Part shown: one piece after another, positions 29,994 to 40,893 of the stretch
Numbering within the stretch: the stretch's first letter is position 1
Layout: the number at the start of each line of letters is the position of its first letter
Assembly: GCA_951394045.1 (NCBI GenBank)
Contig: OX595991.1
Location: forward strand, 62,001-126,000
Reading direction: 5' to 3'
From: Nitzschia sp. DOCU1
Lineage: Eukaryota; Bacillariophyta; Bacillariophyceae; Bacillariales; Bacillariaceae
Length of the DNA stretch: 64,000 nucleotides
Notes under the pieces: model-generated
Database searches by the model: none
Told to the model about the DNA's origin: nothing
The model's input: only the letters and a program-made list of their open reading frames with translations
Program-made: the position numbers and the translations under genes

Positions 29994-32990
29994 ATGTACC
30001 GTGCACCTTCTCGTGCGTTAAAAAGGAAACGGAGTGAATCAACATACAATTTTGTGTGGGCAAAGCGAGACCGACGTGCGCGATGGTTAACCCAAGATCG
30101 AATATTCTGGCTCGTGGGAGAGACATGCCTGATGATTCATGATTGGGCGCGATGACCGGTGCCTTTCGGGTCTTGTGCCTTCGGTAAATTCCGGATTGGA
30201 CCTCTAGGACTAGCTAGTAATCGCTGTTGTTAAAATGGATGAATGATACCGTCCATGGAGCAAGACACAGCTTCTAGTAGCTTGACAAACTACTATCGTA
30301 TTATTAGTAAAATGCAACCGGCGTAGTATTTTCTCGTAGGGCATCAACGAAGTCTACGTCAACATACGTCATCAAAAGTTTGGGTATGCCTACCATTGAA
30401 TCGAGCAAACTGGAGTACCAAAATGCAACAAAAGTAGCATATGGGGTAGAATATTGTTCGCCGTAAATGCTACCCTATCGCGGTTAAAAAGCACGAGCTC
30501 AAAGAAAATGCAACCGCGCGCTTGAGTATGCCACAAATGCAAACGGCACACCGCCAAGAACAAGAACGAGTCCCCACCATCGGATGGTGATACATCTTGC
30601 TGCTGCTGTCTCATTGTACAGCAAATCTTCGCAAAATGGCCACATGATGGCAAACTGCACATTCGTCTCAACAATCAGCACGGGATTATTGGGGATTGTT
30701 TTGAAAGAACCGGTCAAATTGTGCTGCCAAGAGGCACAAGAAAGAGCCAGAGCCCTCCGAACTTTGTTGACGCCGCCACTACTGCACAAAATCCAAGAAG
30801 GATTATTTTGCAAGGCAAGAAGGACAGTGTTGTCAGTAATGATGGCAGTTGCCGTTCAACCTGTCATTTTTGGATTCACCAAATGTGGAGTTGACGACCA
30901 TTCGAAGCGAGAAGCTGCAAACCAACACCAGGGATACAACCTGCAGCTGCTGCTGCCACCGATGCTGCTACTGTTGTCGCCGCTGCTTTCAAATCGACTA
31001 TCAACAGCAGCTGCTGCCACTATTTTGCCCCTGGATTGTTGTTGTGATTTTTTGTCCAAGTGCCACCAGCATCCAAGATTTCATAGTACTACTCAAGCGA
31101 AATTGCACAATGAGGAAGCTTGCTACACTACTTGCACAGATGATCGAATGCATGGAATGTTATGCATTGCAACTTTTTGTATACTACTATTTAGTAAAAT
31201 ATAGTTAAAGTAGCTTTATATGACAGTAGGCCGCTGCACATAAGCACAAACGATGGAACCGAGTGCTTCCACTGCTACTAGTATCTGCTGCCTTTCAGAT
31301 ACACTTTGATGCTGCACGATACTTGGGTTCGAACCGCCAATGAAGATTCTCATTATTTTTTCATCACTTTTCAACTACGTCTGCAATTTGGAATGCAGTC
31401 TCAAAGAAAGGACCTTCCTGTTATTGGAGCCAAGGTTTTGCAAATTCTACGAGGTGAGGAATGGCGAAAAGAAAGCGACGATTTTCTCGACGCAGCAGGA
31501 ATGACCTGTCAAATGAACCAAACCATCCGAGAAAGAAGTTTCTACAGATGGAACGAGTTCTTGCCTCACGGGTAGTAGATTCATCGCGTATTCGACAGAC
31601 TCCATTTGGATTGATATTTACTGTTGGAGGCATAGAGCATTGCTATTGCTCTGGGACGGCAGAAGCGGTACAAGCAGCTTGTGCTACTGCGGCATCCCAG
31701 GATCAAGGCCGAGTTGGCCAACAATGACTGGTTTTTGGAGGATGCATGATGAAGGCAACTCGAAACCATTCCCCAGGCGCCGATACGCTCTCGTCTACAA
31801 ATGACGTCTTCCCTTTTGGTAGCTGGTAAGCGAACACGTGTCGAAGTGCCGCATCGATACTACACTCAACAAGCTGCGCTATTCCGAGCTAGGAATGCTC
31901 CAGCTCGTGCGTCATATTTGGATCAAGGACTGTACGACCTTCTTTCCCGAATTGCACAACTGTTGGTGTCCCGTTTGCTGAGGGTCCCGGCGGCAAGATC
32001 GGGATTTCAACTCATATTATTTCGAATGCAATTGTAGAAGACGAGGTTAAACCCTTGTCTTGCTATCTCGTAGTAATATTAAATGGACGTAACGGATGAT
32101 GATTTTAGCTAGTAGATCTGAACAAGTATCTAATACTAAGAATGCATAGTGGTGGCCGCTGGTATCAGGCGGTTATCTTACGATCATCACACTGCTAACT
32201 ACATGTTTCAATTCTCACTTTTTATGTGGCTGAGCTGTCAAATAGTGGAAACACTCGCAACATCTCATTACTATTGTTCTGTTGCCTATTTTTCTGACGG
32301 ATTCTACTGTCCTCGTGTAAGTGGGGTAGAGTACGCACTAATGGTGGAAGGGATCACTGGGTTCTTTCCAGCGTCTTCTAGCTACGACTCTACCCATCGG
32401 AGAGCTTCATGGTCCTCGTCTATGAAGACGGCGCGAGGAAGAAGCCTCTTCGCTTCGCTGGTCGTGTGAATTATTTTCCTCCTTCTTCTTCGGCGGTACT
32501 AATAACGTCGGTGCGAATCACGACACCACTCTACTATCTATTCAATGTCACGGTCAAATCGGGAAAACAAAGGTAGCGAAATGGAACTTTGCGAGCCGCA
32601 CCCATCATCGTCGTCGTCACCACACAGTACACCATTGATTCGCTAGTATGGGTAGGAGATCCTCGACGAAAAACAAAGAGGTAGTAGACCGGCGCCGTCA
32701 CCGTAAACCCCGTCGTCATCCAGCATCATCGATTGTTATGACGATAACTTGTTCCATTGAGGCATTTATCTCCTGAGAACCTTCATCATACTATATCATC
32801 AGACGATTCAAGAATAATCCCTCTAGCTTCTTGATGGTGGATCGCCGAGGAGAACAAGAAAATGAATTGCGTCCAACAATGTTTCTGACTGATGGTTTCT
32901 GGATGACGACCAGGTGCCTACATCAGTTTTGATGACGATTGTTTTGCGTTTTGTGTCGAAGAACTTCAATGTGTTTTCAGGTTTGGATGA
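29994..32990. other. 3-kb gene-poor stretch
   Basis: Short frames occur on both strands (for example 30584-31204 plus, 30499-30813 minus, 31461-31727 plus, 31801-32037 plus). None has a recognisable motif or consistent coding character. One minus frame (30499-30813) has sequons and a hydrophobic stretch, WWGLVLVLGGVPFAFVAY, and could be a remnant. Confidence 0.4.
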
Positions 32991-33503
32991 GAAAGCTGCA
33001 CTGCCCCTGCCAATTCAGAATACGTTCCATGTTTTTGGACTGGAGAAGCCACAATTTTTAGGGGATCTTGTAATGGCGACGCTGCTTGCTGGTTTGCCGA
33101 CACATCGAAATCCACCACTGTGGGTGCATACTCCTGCAATGGAAACTTTGCGTGCGACGAGATCGGTTATGTTTATTCTGAATCCACAATAACAAGCGAC
33201 GCCACTGCCACGTCCATTTCCATTGGCTCAAATTCATGCAATGGATTGGAGGTGTGCTATGCCGTTGGTCGCGACTCGGCAACTTTGGTGACAATTGAAT
33301 ATGGTTCTTGCATTGGAGAACGTGCGTGCTATTATCTTGGTTATGAATCGGCAACTTCGGTGGAAATTGAGTCTTCGACTTGCATCGACAAGCATTGCAC
33401 TGACACCAATGTCGTCATTTGTGGTGGTGATTCCGGCACGGATTATTACGACTTGACCGGGGCCGTGACTTGCGACCGCTGCATGTGTGAAGATGCCGCG
33501 TAG
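32991..33503 (+). pseudogene. Fragment of a secreted Cys-rich repeat protein
   Basis: The open frame follows a TGA at 32988 and has no ATG before the repeats. It encodes a repeat with the pattern SCNG...AC..xG.. and about 30 residues per unit: GSCNGDAACWFAD, then YSCNGNFACDEIGY, then NSCNGLEVCYAVG, then GSCIGERACYYLGY, then SSTCIDKHC. Ser/Thr-rich linkers lie between, and it ends TCDRCMCEDAA. Repeats of this kind occur in large secreted or wall-associated diatom proteins. It is either the last exon of a longer gene (an acceptor CAG lies at 33016-33018) or a pseudogene fragment. Confidence 0.45.
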
Positions 33504-33790
33504 ATAACCAGTTGAACTGGCAACACCAGTTCAACAGTATGCATGTTTTATAAGAATAATAAAGTTTCATCAACGTCTTTAGCGCCGCTCTTTGTTTGTG
33601 TACTTGATCATTGTTAAGCCTGAAAAACCAATGCTCCATCCAACGTTTGGGTTTGTGGGGTCAAAATCGCCCACTCACAAGGAACATGAGAGACGGAATG
33701 AATCAGGAAATATGTTCTTCATTTCTGTCGACGTCCATACGTGGCACATGAATCCCGATTCTCGAACCGACGAACTACCCAACTAAATTC

Positions 33791-34699
33791 GGATTTCTTG
33801 TGGATCAGTGGGGCGTCATGCACAATGGCATGGAACACATGCCGGGAGCTCCCGACTGCATTGCGGCCTTGGCAACACGGCACAACAAACAACTCATCAT
33901 CCTTTCGAATGCTGCCTCGAATGAAACAAGCACCCTGCAAGCTCTACGACCACTAGGGTTTGACCCCAGCCATTTCCTGGGCGCAGTGACGAGCGGCATG
34001 CTGGTCAGTGACTATATTCGTGAACAATATCCGCGTGCTAGAGTCTTGTTTTTGGGCTGGACGCATCCATCGGCTCCTTCGGCCGAACTCTTTTTGGACG
34101 AATGTGGCGGCGAACTGGAATTGGTGACGAGCGTCGATGAAGATCCTGAGATTGTCATTGCGTTTGGGGTTGAAATTCTGCTGGGGCCTTTGGATTCTAC
34201 TACTGGCAAGAGATTTGAAAGTAGTTTGGGGGACTTTCTCGTGACTGGAAACAGTGAACCCATCTTGGATCCTTTATTGAAACGTTGTGTCGAGAAAAAG
34301 TTGTCATTTACTTGCGTCCTACCAGACTTTGTTGCGGTCAATCCCAATGGATCTACCTATTACCTACCGGGGACATTGGCAAAACGATACGAGGAATTTG
34401 GAGGGCGTTCCGTGCATTTTGGAAAGCCTCTTGCTCCCATGTTTGAAGATTGTATTGAGCGACTAGAAACAACTGCTGGAATCCAAAGGTCAAGAATTGC
34501 CATGATTGGAGATTCCTTGTACCACGATGTTGCCGGCGCCAAGGCTGTGGGATTGGATTCCATACTAGTGTTGGGAGGGATTCATCGCAACGAGCTAGAG
34601 CTCCAACAACTAGGAGACACGGCATCTAGGGAAGCTTTGGAAACATTATTTCAACGGCACGGCCATACTCCGACCTTTGTCGCACCCTTGCTCCAATAA
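33791..34699 (+). pseudogene. N-terminally truncated HAD-IIA paralogue
   Basis: The frame matches the HAD protein at 26988-28070 with about 75% identity by eye, from GFLVDQWGV to the C-terminus. Homology stops abruptly at GFL. Upstream, the frame has a stop at 33749-33751 and no ATG, so the first available ATG (33818, MHNGMEHM) lies after the nucleophile Asp of VDQWGV. A protein from that start would lack motif I and be inactive. The body (MIGDSLYHDVAGAKAVGLDS) has no other stop, so the loss is recent, or an upstream exon is missed. Confidence 0.6.
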
Positions 34700-34977
34700 A
34701 AGAATGATTTACAGGTTTATAGAGCCTATAAAGAGGAAGGATTTTATTTCTTGCTAGTAGTAGAGCTCCTTGCGAGATCGTATGGGTGGATAGCTACGGT
34801 AGTACGGTCGACTTTTGAAAGCAACCCCGCATCAAAGGCGACGGTACGACCCAACAAGACTATATCAATGTATACATTTGGAACGCCAGAGCAGTGCTAA
34901 AAAATTGTAGCCCCCTTGACAGCCCCACCCGTGGTGAGAACGAGTTTATGTCCATGGTTTTGTTGGACTAGCAAAAG

Positions 34978-36119
34978 TCAGCAATTCGTGAGTGCTGACG
35001 TCGATCCTCGCGACCACAGTGCCTCCAAATCATAATCCATCATAAACTGTTGTCTCACCTTTTTCAATGCAATGTCAAACTTTCCTGCGTCTTCAAAGCG
35101 TTCCCCCGTGACTGCCACATAGTATATCAAGCCTTCTTTGGTTGGAAATGTAACCGTTACCGATTCGTCATCCGCCGTCAAAAATTCCGAAACGGCCACA
35201 CATGCACTATCCCTACTACATGATTCTTCCAATACGGCCACTTCCAAACGTTGTTCTTCTGCCAACTCCAATATCAAAAGAGTCACATCCACCGTATCTC
35301 CAGTTCCAAGAACTTGATAAAATAATCCACGAGAGTTGGGGTGCATACTGCATTCCGGATTGTCAATTCCATGAGGCCACGCTCCCGTCGTGTCGCCCAC
35401 GTCCAGTTCCAAATCTGCCACAACGCCCAAAACGGGTGCCCTGGATTGAAGACATTGATCATTCTCTGGACGGTTCGGGGATAATATTGTCTAGGACAAG
35501 CGAATCAAAAGCATGAGTCAAACAATGGATCATTTCGTAGTCGCCATTTCACAAAATTGTCTCCTACCTCGGAAATCGTCAACTCGTAGGGCCCCGTGGC
35601 GTTGACGTCGAGCCCCGTTACATGCAAAAGATAGGACCCTCCCGCAAAAGCAAACCACGTAAGATCATTCTGTTGGTTGTCCAACAAGTAATCGCGGGGC
35701 AACATGCATTCCATCGTTTGACACGAATCGCCTCGAAAGAGTGCAAGGTTAAAATTGGTCACTGCGGCTTCTGGCGTCGTCACAGTCGCCTTGACAAATT
35801 GTGATGATTCGGCCAATGATATTTGATACCATACCCCCCGTCCCGTCGACGTGATTCCACACGTCAAATTACGCAACATGTCGGCAGGCGTCGCAAAAAA
35901 GTCCTCGGTGGCCTCGGACGTGTCGCCTTGTGAGGTAAAAGGCAAAGAAGTCACGGCTGTCGCATCCTGGCAAGAATCATTCGTCGCTGCGTCTACGAAT
36001 AATAAGAGACTACTAGACGATAACACCAAAAGTGATATCCATTTGCTAGTGGTTGTAGACGCCCACATCGTTGATTTCCCTTTTGTGTCATGGCGGAGAA
36101 GCTTCCGAGTTGCTCTCAT
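34978..36119 (-). CDS. Secreted protein of unknown function (two exons)
   Basis: Exons 36119-35568 and 35490-34978 give 354 residues. The signal peptide is best read from the internal Met18: MWASTTTSKWISLLVLSSSS, then LLLFVDA before ATNDSC. The mature protein starts ATNDSCQDATAV, and exon 2 opens TILSPNRPENDQCLQSRAPV; both carry an N-D-x-C element followed by a beta-rich unit, so there are two related domains. The first domain has GVWYQISLAESS and GDSCQTMECM and ends YLLHVTGLDVNATGPYELTI; the second has GLFYQVLGTGDTVDVTLLIL and ends YYVAVTGERFEDAGKFDIAL. This layout resembles the bacterial pre-peptidase C-terminal (PPC-like) beta domains. An extracellular role is inferred. Confidence 0.7.
35491..35567 (-). 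other. Intron of the secreted-protein gene
   Basis: The intron is 77 nt, phase 0, with donor GTAGGA after codon GAG and acceptor GTCCTAG before ACA. It joins YELTISE to TILSPNRPENDQC. Confidence 0.7.
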
Positions 36120-36839
36120 CGTCTTGTTCTTGTTTGCGTTTCAAGGGAGGGGCGGAGTCGCAATCGAGAAAATTCTTGGAGCGTGCGCAACTGGCATTTT
36201 TGGCAGAAACAGCCGACCGTCCGGCGCGGTGACGACGAAGGATGACGTGTTTTGGTATCTTCCATTACGTCGATGGATTGGTTAGTCGACCTAGTCGAAT
36301 ATCTCGGAACGTGCGTCGTGCAGACTCGCTGGGCAATCACATAAATGTCATTTGGGGGAGCACGACCTTCTTAAGTTGGGGCACTCTTACCAGATATAGT
36401 ACCAGGTACTCACTATGGCCCCTTGCTTGCAAGATATATGATCGTGGAATTTCATTCCCTCGAGCATCTGAATCTGGGGTCTTTGTGACGAGACGACCTT
36501 TATGCCTTCGTGATTGATTAGGGTGTAATATCGTTTCCAGTTAGCGAAGGAGTCCGAGTCATTGTTCTCCGCGCAAGACCAAACAACAGTAACGCTGTGA
36601 CGGATTACTTAACGAGGTTTTCGTGGGCAATTTCGGGGGGAGTCTTTGACTTCTTGGCAATGACAGCACATGGCCAACAGACGCCATTTTAGTTCCGATA
36701 CGATACCCGGTATCCACTAAAAAGTGGCCTCTCTTTGGCGCATCTCTCCTACCGCAAAATCATCAATCGGCACCGGCATTCAACCACATATCTTGTGCAA
36801 AACATAAGAGGCAAACGTTACGGCTCCTCACCATTTACC
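36120..36839. other. Spacer
   Basis: This is the region between two divergent genes and probably holds both promoters. The open frame before 36840 starts with TTG and is not counted. Confidence 0.4.
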
Positions 36840-39167
36840 ATGACAGTTCGTACGCAAAAAGAAGAATCATCCACCAAGCAGTTGCATGGCGATGCATTCC
36901 ATCAATTTTCCGATCGATTCAACGAGTCCGATTTTGGAGACGACAGCTTCGCCTTTCAACGTTTCTCGAATCTGGGCGATCTGGGAGCATCAAATGATAC
37001 CATGAACTGTAATGTGGAGAACGACGCTGATGTGGGCAAGGTTAAGAATAACAAGGTTATCCACCAATTGCCAGTGATTCGACTATCGGCTAGCAGCACG
37101 TCTGGCTCGGATGAAACTGGGGAGACGGAAAGTCCATCCTCCCTGGAAAGCTCTGAAGAGTTCTCGGGAGATTACGGCAGAAGTACTCACCACAATTCTG
37201 AGAACAATAGTAGAGGAAGGTCAACATCGCCGTACCACCGACCCTCGGACCGAAGACGAGGCGGCACCAGCGATTCTGAACAGCGCCGAGGATCCATCGA
37301 TGTTTCATCATCGCACCGAAGGCGTTCTCCGCATGGAGCGCGCCCAATGTCCATCCCCATGGCTCCAAATCTGGATTCATCGTCGCATCATGGCAGCAGC
37401 AGTGAGCATGGCCTGCGAAGTGTTCGAAGTTCAAGATCCAGCGATGAATTGGGACCTCGGAGGGCCCGGCCACGAGACCAAGATGGGAGTGAGCGTTCTA
37501 CCCGTTCTTCTTCCGTGTCGCGCCGAGCGTCTCGGCGGTCCAAGTCTGCAGGTACCCATGAGACTGCAGCCCGCCTGATCACTGACAAAGAAAACGGTGA
37601 TGACAATGAATCTTCAGATCGAGCAAGTCCTCGACGACGAGCCGCGAGAAACGAGCCAGAGGTGAATGCTACCAACACTAAGGAGATGCTTCACAACAGC
37701 CCACCCCCCAGGAATCCATCTTCAAGCTCTAGGCGAGGGGAACGGTCGGTACTAGATGTAAGCAGGTCGCGTGGTCGTGGGGCGTCGGTGGATCCGTCTA
37801 GCAGACATGGAGAACGAGGATCCCTCGACGCACGTCTGCCCAGAACTCGGGAAGGATCTGTGGATCCCTCGTCTCGAAGATCTCGAGAGCGATCGGTAGA
37901 TGCCAGGGTCGCACGTGCACCTCGGGAGAACTCGGTGGGTGCTAGTCGAAGATCTCGTGAGCGAACGCAGGAATCTTCTACTGCTGCACGACCCCGGGAT
38001 CGATCTGTGAGTCAACGGGAATCTCCTCGTGGTCGTTCATCCTCCATTTCTCGTCGTCCTCCGCCTCGTGCCTTGTCCAACGAACGCACATCTACCGCCA
38101 ATCAAAGCCTCAACTCGTCGACCCACAGTCGATCCAACGTTCCATACGATAGCAGCGTCCCGGCCACACCTTTGGCTCGTCGAGGCGGACGAAAAGATAC
38201 CATTCTGGGTGAGACGATTCCTCGATCGTCCTCTACAGGTGCTTTGGATAAATGTCGCCTCCGGTCCAAGTCTCCAGGTGTCTTTCGTAATCGACGTACA
38301 CTGGGAGCCAATGGATTCGATGCAAGTGCAATGACTCCCAACAATGATCGTCTGCGGGCGCTGGGCCAACTATTGGCCGACTCCAAAGAAAAGCCAGTAG
38401 ACGATGTGGAAGATGCGTGCGATGACAATATGTTAGGAGATCTGTTGACAACCGACTTATCGGGGAAAGAGCTCCGAAAAGTTCTCCGAGATCAACTAAA
38501 GCAAGCGGCCAAGGCCAAGCGAGCAAAAGAAGTGGATGCTTCGGCAACGAGCCTCGTTGTTCACGACGATGGAAAAAATGAAGTATTGACTCCCCGATCC
38601 GATCCTTCTTCTGCTTGGCAGCTGCGGGAAAAGGAAAAGGAAGCCCGTCGCCATTCCATTGAAAACTGTCCCAAGGCACCTGCCGAGCTTCCACCGGCCT
38701 TTGCTTCGATGAGGCCTCCCACCACACCAGTCAACACTGCTGGCCATCGCAGATTCACGAGGGCAAGTTCCGTGGGTACTGTGGGCTACTCCCCCAAGCC
38801 TTTGGTTGACCGTACCGAAGCAAGTCCATCCAAGGCGGTACTAGTCTCTCCCGGTGACACTAGCCCGCCCAAGGACCGAAGTCATAGTCGGGAGCGTCGC
38901 AGTGCGCCCGCGTGGCATCTGCGTGTGCAAGAACGATCGAACGGGGCGCCAGTCGTTCGCCGATGTACGATTGGGGGTAGCAGTGCTGCAAGTAGCAGTG
39001 GGATCGATGCCGGACTTCCTCCTGCTTTTCGATCAATTTCAAAGTCTCCGGGTACTAGAGCGGGAAAGAAGGAGCTGGAACGTCGAGCCGCTTTAAAACA
39101 GAACAGAAAGGAAAGTGTCAAAAGTTCCATATTTTCGATTCTAGATGGAGATCCAGTTGAACAGTAA
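36840..39167 (+). CDS. Ser/Arg-rich protein with SAWxLR and LPPAFR motifs (copy 1)
   Basis: The first ATG (MTVRTQKEESS) gives 775 residues. Residues 1-100 are acidic. A long RS-type region follows (HRRRSPHG, RRASRRSKSAG, then a repeated RERSVD / REGSVDPSSRRS unit near 300-420). The C-terminal third contains two pairs of short motifs: SAWQLREKEKEARRHS (near 590) with LPPAFAS, and PAWHLRVQERS (near 687) with LPPAFRSI. The same motifs occur in the gene at 48427. The RS stretches could bind RNA or SR kinases, but no folded domain is visible. The family is unknown to me. A hybrid kinase gene lies 1.7 kb downstream on the same strand. Confidence 0.75.
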   Translation: MTVRTQKEESSTKQLHGDAFHQFSDRFNESDFGDDSFAFQRFSNLGDLGASNDTMNCNVENDADVGKVKNNKVIHQLPVIRLSASSTSGSDETGETESPSSLESSEEFSGDYGRSTHHNSENNSRGRSTSPYHRPSDRRRGGTSDSEQRRGSIDVSSSHRRRSPHGARPMSIPMAPNLDSSSHHGSSSEHGLRSVRSSRSSDELGPRRARPRDQDGSERSTRSSSVSRRASRRSKSAGTHETAARLITDKENGDDNESSDRASPRRRAARNEPEVNATNTKEMLHNSPPPRNPSSSSRRGERSVLDVSRSRGRGASVDPSSRHGERGSLDARLPRTREGSVDPSSRRSRERSVDARVARAPRENSVGASRRSRERTQESSTAARPRDRSVSQRESPRGRSSSISRRPPPRALSNERTSTANQSLNSSTHSRSNVPYDSSVPATPLARRGGRKDTILGETIPRSSSTGALDKCRLRSKSPGVFRNRRTLGANGFDASAMTPNNDRLRALGQLLADSKEKPVDDVEDACDDNMLGDLLTTDLSGKELRKVLRDQLKQAAKAKRAKEVDASATSLVVHDDGKNEVLTPRSDPSSAWQLREKEKEARRHSIENCPKAPAELPPAFASMRPPTTPVNTAGHRRFTRASSVGTVGYSPKPLVDRTEASPSKAVLVSPGDTSPPKDRSHSRERRSAPAWHLRVQERSNGAPVVRRCTIGGSSAASSSGIDAGLPPAFRSISKSPGTRAGKKELERRAALKQNRKESVKSSIFSILDGDPVEQ

Positions 39168-39632
39168 ACACCTCGCTACTTAATAAAGAAAGCGCACTTA
39201 CATCAAACTTGTCTTTTGAAGACCTTCTAGCACTCTAGAGTAGTACTTTGGCAAGCGCTTTGCACGGCGTTCTGGAGGTTGGTGGAACATTCGTCTGTCG
39301 GCTACTAATCGCTATTAAATAGGATAGTTACACAATAAGTTGTTGGCAATAACGCTTATCTTTTATGATAGCAATTGGTTAGAGTAAACCATTACTTTGT
39401 ACACTTTGTACTTGGGCCGCTTGTCATGGACGAAGCGGCTCCCTCTAGACTGTAGTCAGCTGGACTGTTGAGCAAAAGCCTCGATAGTACGTCGACGTTA
39501 TTGGGCTCCACACGGCCTTGTTGAACAGCTATGTCATATTGGCCTGTTGCCAAAGGTTTCAAAGAAAGTCGTGCAAGGAGCCATGACACGTAGCTTGCAA
39601 GTGACATCGGGGGTGGTGGCTGCATGATCTGC
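39168..39632. other. Spacer between convergent genes
   Basis: A minus-strand frame at 39392-39649 (LLARLSLKPLATGQYDIAVQ) overlaps the end of the next gene. It has a GTG first codon and could be a frameshifted 3' extension of that gene. Otherwise nothing is seen. Confidence 0.35.
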
Positions 39633-40097
39633 TCAGGCAGTTTTGGCACCTCGTGTGAGCTTGGCCAATGGGTTCATCAGGGGTAAACGCAATCGAAAGA
39701 CGATCGACTTGAATTCGTCCCAGCTTGCTTTCTCCAATGACTCTTTCCTTTCTTCTTGAAGAGCAAGCATGGCAGTTGTGCAGAGGACAACGTCTTCAAA
39801 TTGATACCCCTCTTTGATCAGTAGCATGGTCCGTACATCAGCAGGAATAATCAACTCGCGGCCTCTTCGCTTGGTTGAGCGCTCTTGCGTATGGGCTTCT
39901 AGGTCACGACGTTCTTCATTGATGTGTTGGAAACCCTCTAGAGCAATGGGACACCCTCTGCTGCAAGACGGGTTTTCCCCCATCCGGATGGCAAATTCAT
40001 AAATGGAAACAGAATCAAACGAGACTCTCTTATTTCCAGTGCTGCTACCACCAGAAGAGTGATTCTTACCCGTTCGTAGACTGCTGCCTCCCGTCAT
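39633..40097 (-). CDS. Small diatom-type orphan-family protein (GENPSCSRGCPI motif)
   Basis: This 154-residue protein starts at ATG (MTGGSSLRTG). The core RVSFDSVSIYEFAIRMGENP followed by SCSRGCPIALEGFQ matches a pattern I associate with an expanded diatom family (V.F..V.vyEF...lGDNP..s.G.Pi.L.W). A basic Arg-rich helix (ERSTKRRGRELIIPADVRTM) and a helical tail follow (LLIKEGYQFEDVVLCTTAML, then ALQEERKESL). The family has no experimentally known role that I can cite. The basic helix could bind nucleic acid or membranes; this is inference. Confidence 0.65.
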   Translation of the reverse strand: MTGGSSLRTGKNHSSGGSSTGNKRVSFDSVSIYEFAIRMGENPSCSRGCPIALEGFQHINEERRDLEAHTQERSTKRRGRELIIPADVRTMLLIKEGYQFEDVVLCTTAMLALQEERKESLEKASWDEFKSIVFRLRLPLMNPLAKLTRGAKTA

Positions 40098-40893
40098 TTT
40101 GCTGCTAATGGTTTTGTGGGAATAGAGAGTTGAGACGGTTAGACGGTTGCTATTTTGTGACCAAGTTTTGTGACGTCTTACGGAAATGCGCCTTTATTCG
40201 GAGTATTTAGTATTTTCCGCTGATAGCGGGCGATCTTGGATCGCCTTGTTTATTATTCGTTCCTTGGTCGGAGAACACAATAGCCTTTAACTAACCAAGT
40301 TTACCTACCGGTAGTGGCCTGTCAGTAGTATTAGGCCCATGTTCCGCGAACCCCTCGAAGAGTTCTTTTTTTCATTCCTGAAATACCGGTAGATTTTTAC
40401 CTTGTCTGGTAAGTGCGTTACACCGGCCATACAGGTAGCGCTATGAGTCCGACCCGCGCTACTGGATTCGGCCTTTAAGCACTCGGTAGAAATGGATGGA
40501 AAGCAGAAAAAAATTTTCTCCGTCTTTTTTGAAATAGCCCTCGATTCAGCGGGCATATGTGATGTCACCTGGTAGCAGCCTGAGAGAATTGCATGATTCT
40601 CTGGTTCAATTGCAGAACACGGCTTAATGCTGCCCACAGGGCTTAGCAAGTGTCGTTTTGCACTATTGGTAATTATGCCAACGGCGACCAGGCCTTTTAT
40701 CGCCCCCGAAGCCCAACATCACATTCGGTGTATTGGAAAGCTTTTCCGAACAGTTTCCATGGTCTCGGTCGTCCTTTGAAGTCGAATTGCCTCATCGTTT
40801 GCCTACCAGTAGTAGCAACACTTTTTCAAGTAACCAAAGCCTTTTCAAAGACACCTCTAGCTATTAGCCATCGGCAAAAGGACTTCAAACCTC
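40098..40893. other. Spacer upstream of hybrid kinase 1
   Basis: No gene is seen. It carries a CTACCGGTAG palindrome at 40305-40314 and a near copy (ATACCGGTAG) at about 40384. Confidence 0.45.

Noticed and set aside
30584..31204. 206-codon plus-strand frame in the gene-poor stretch
   Set aside because: It has Leu/Cys runs from simple-sequence DNA and no motif, and several overlapping frames are equally long.
31321..31345. GGTTCGAACC resembling a tRNA T-loop
   Set aside because: The flanking bases do not form a T-stem, and no acceptor or anticodon arm can be drawn.
39392..39649. 85-codon minus-strand frame overlapping the end of the 154-residue orphan protein
   Set aside because: It has a GTG first codon and an overlap in another frame. 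It might be a frameshifted extension, but I cannot show this.
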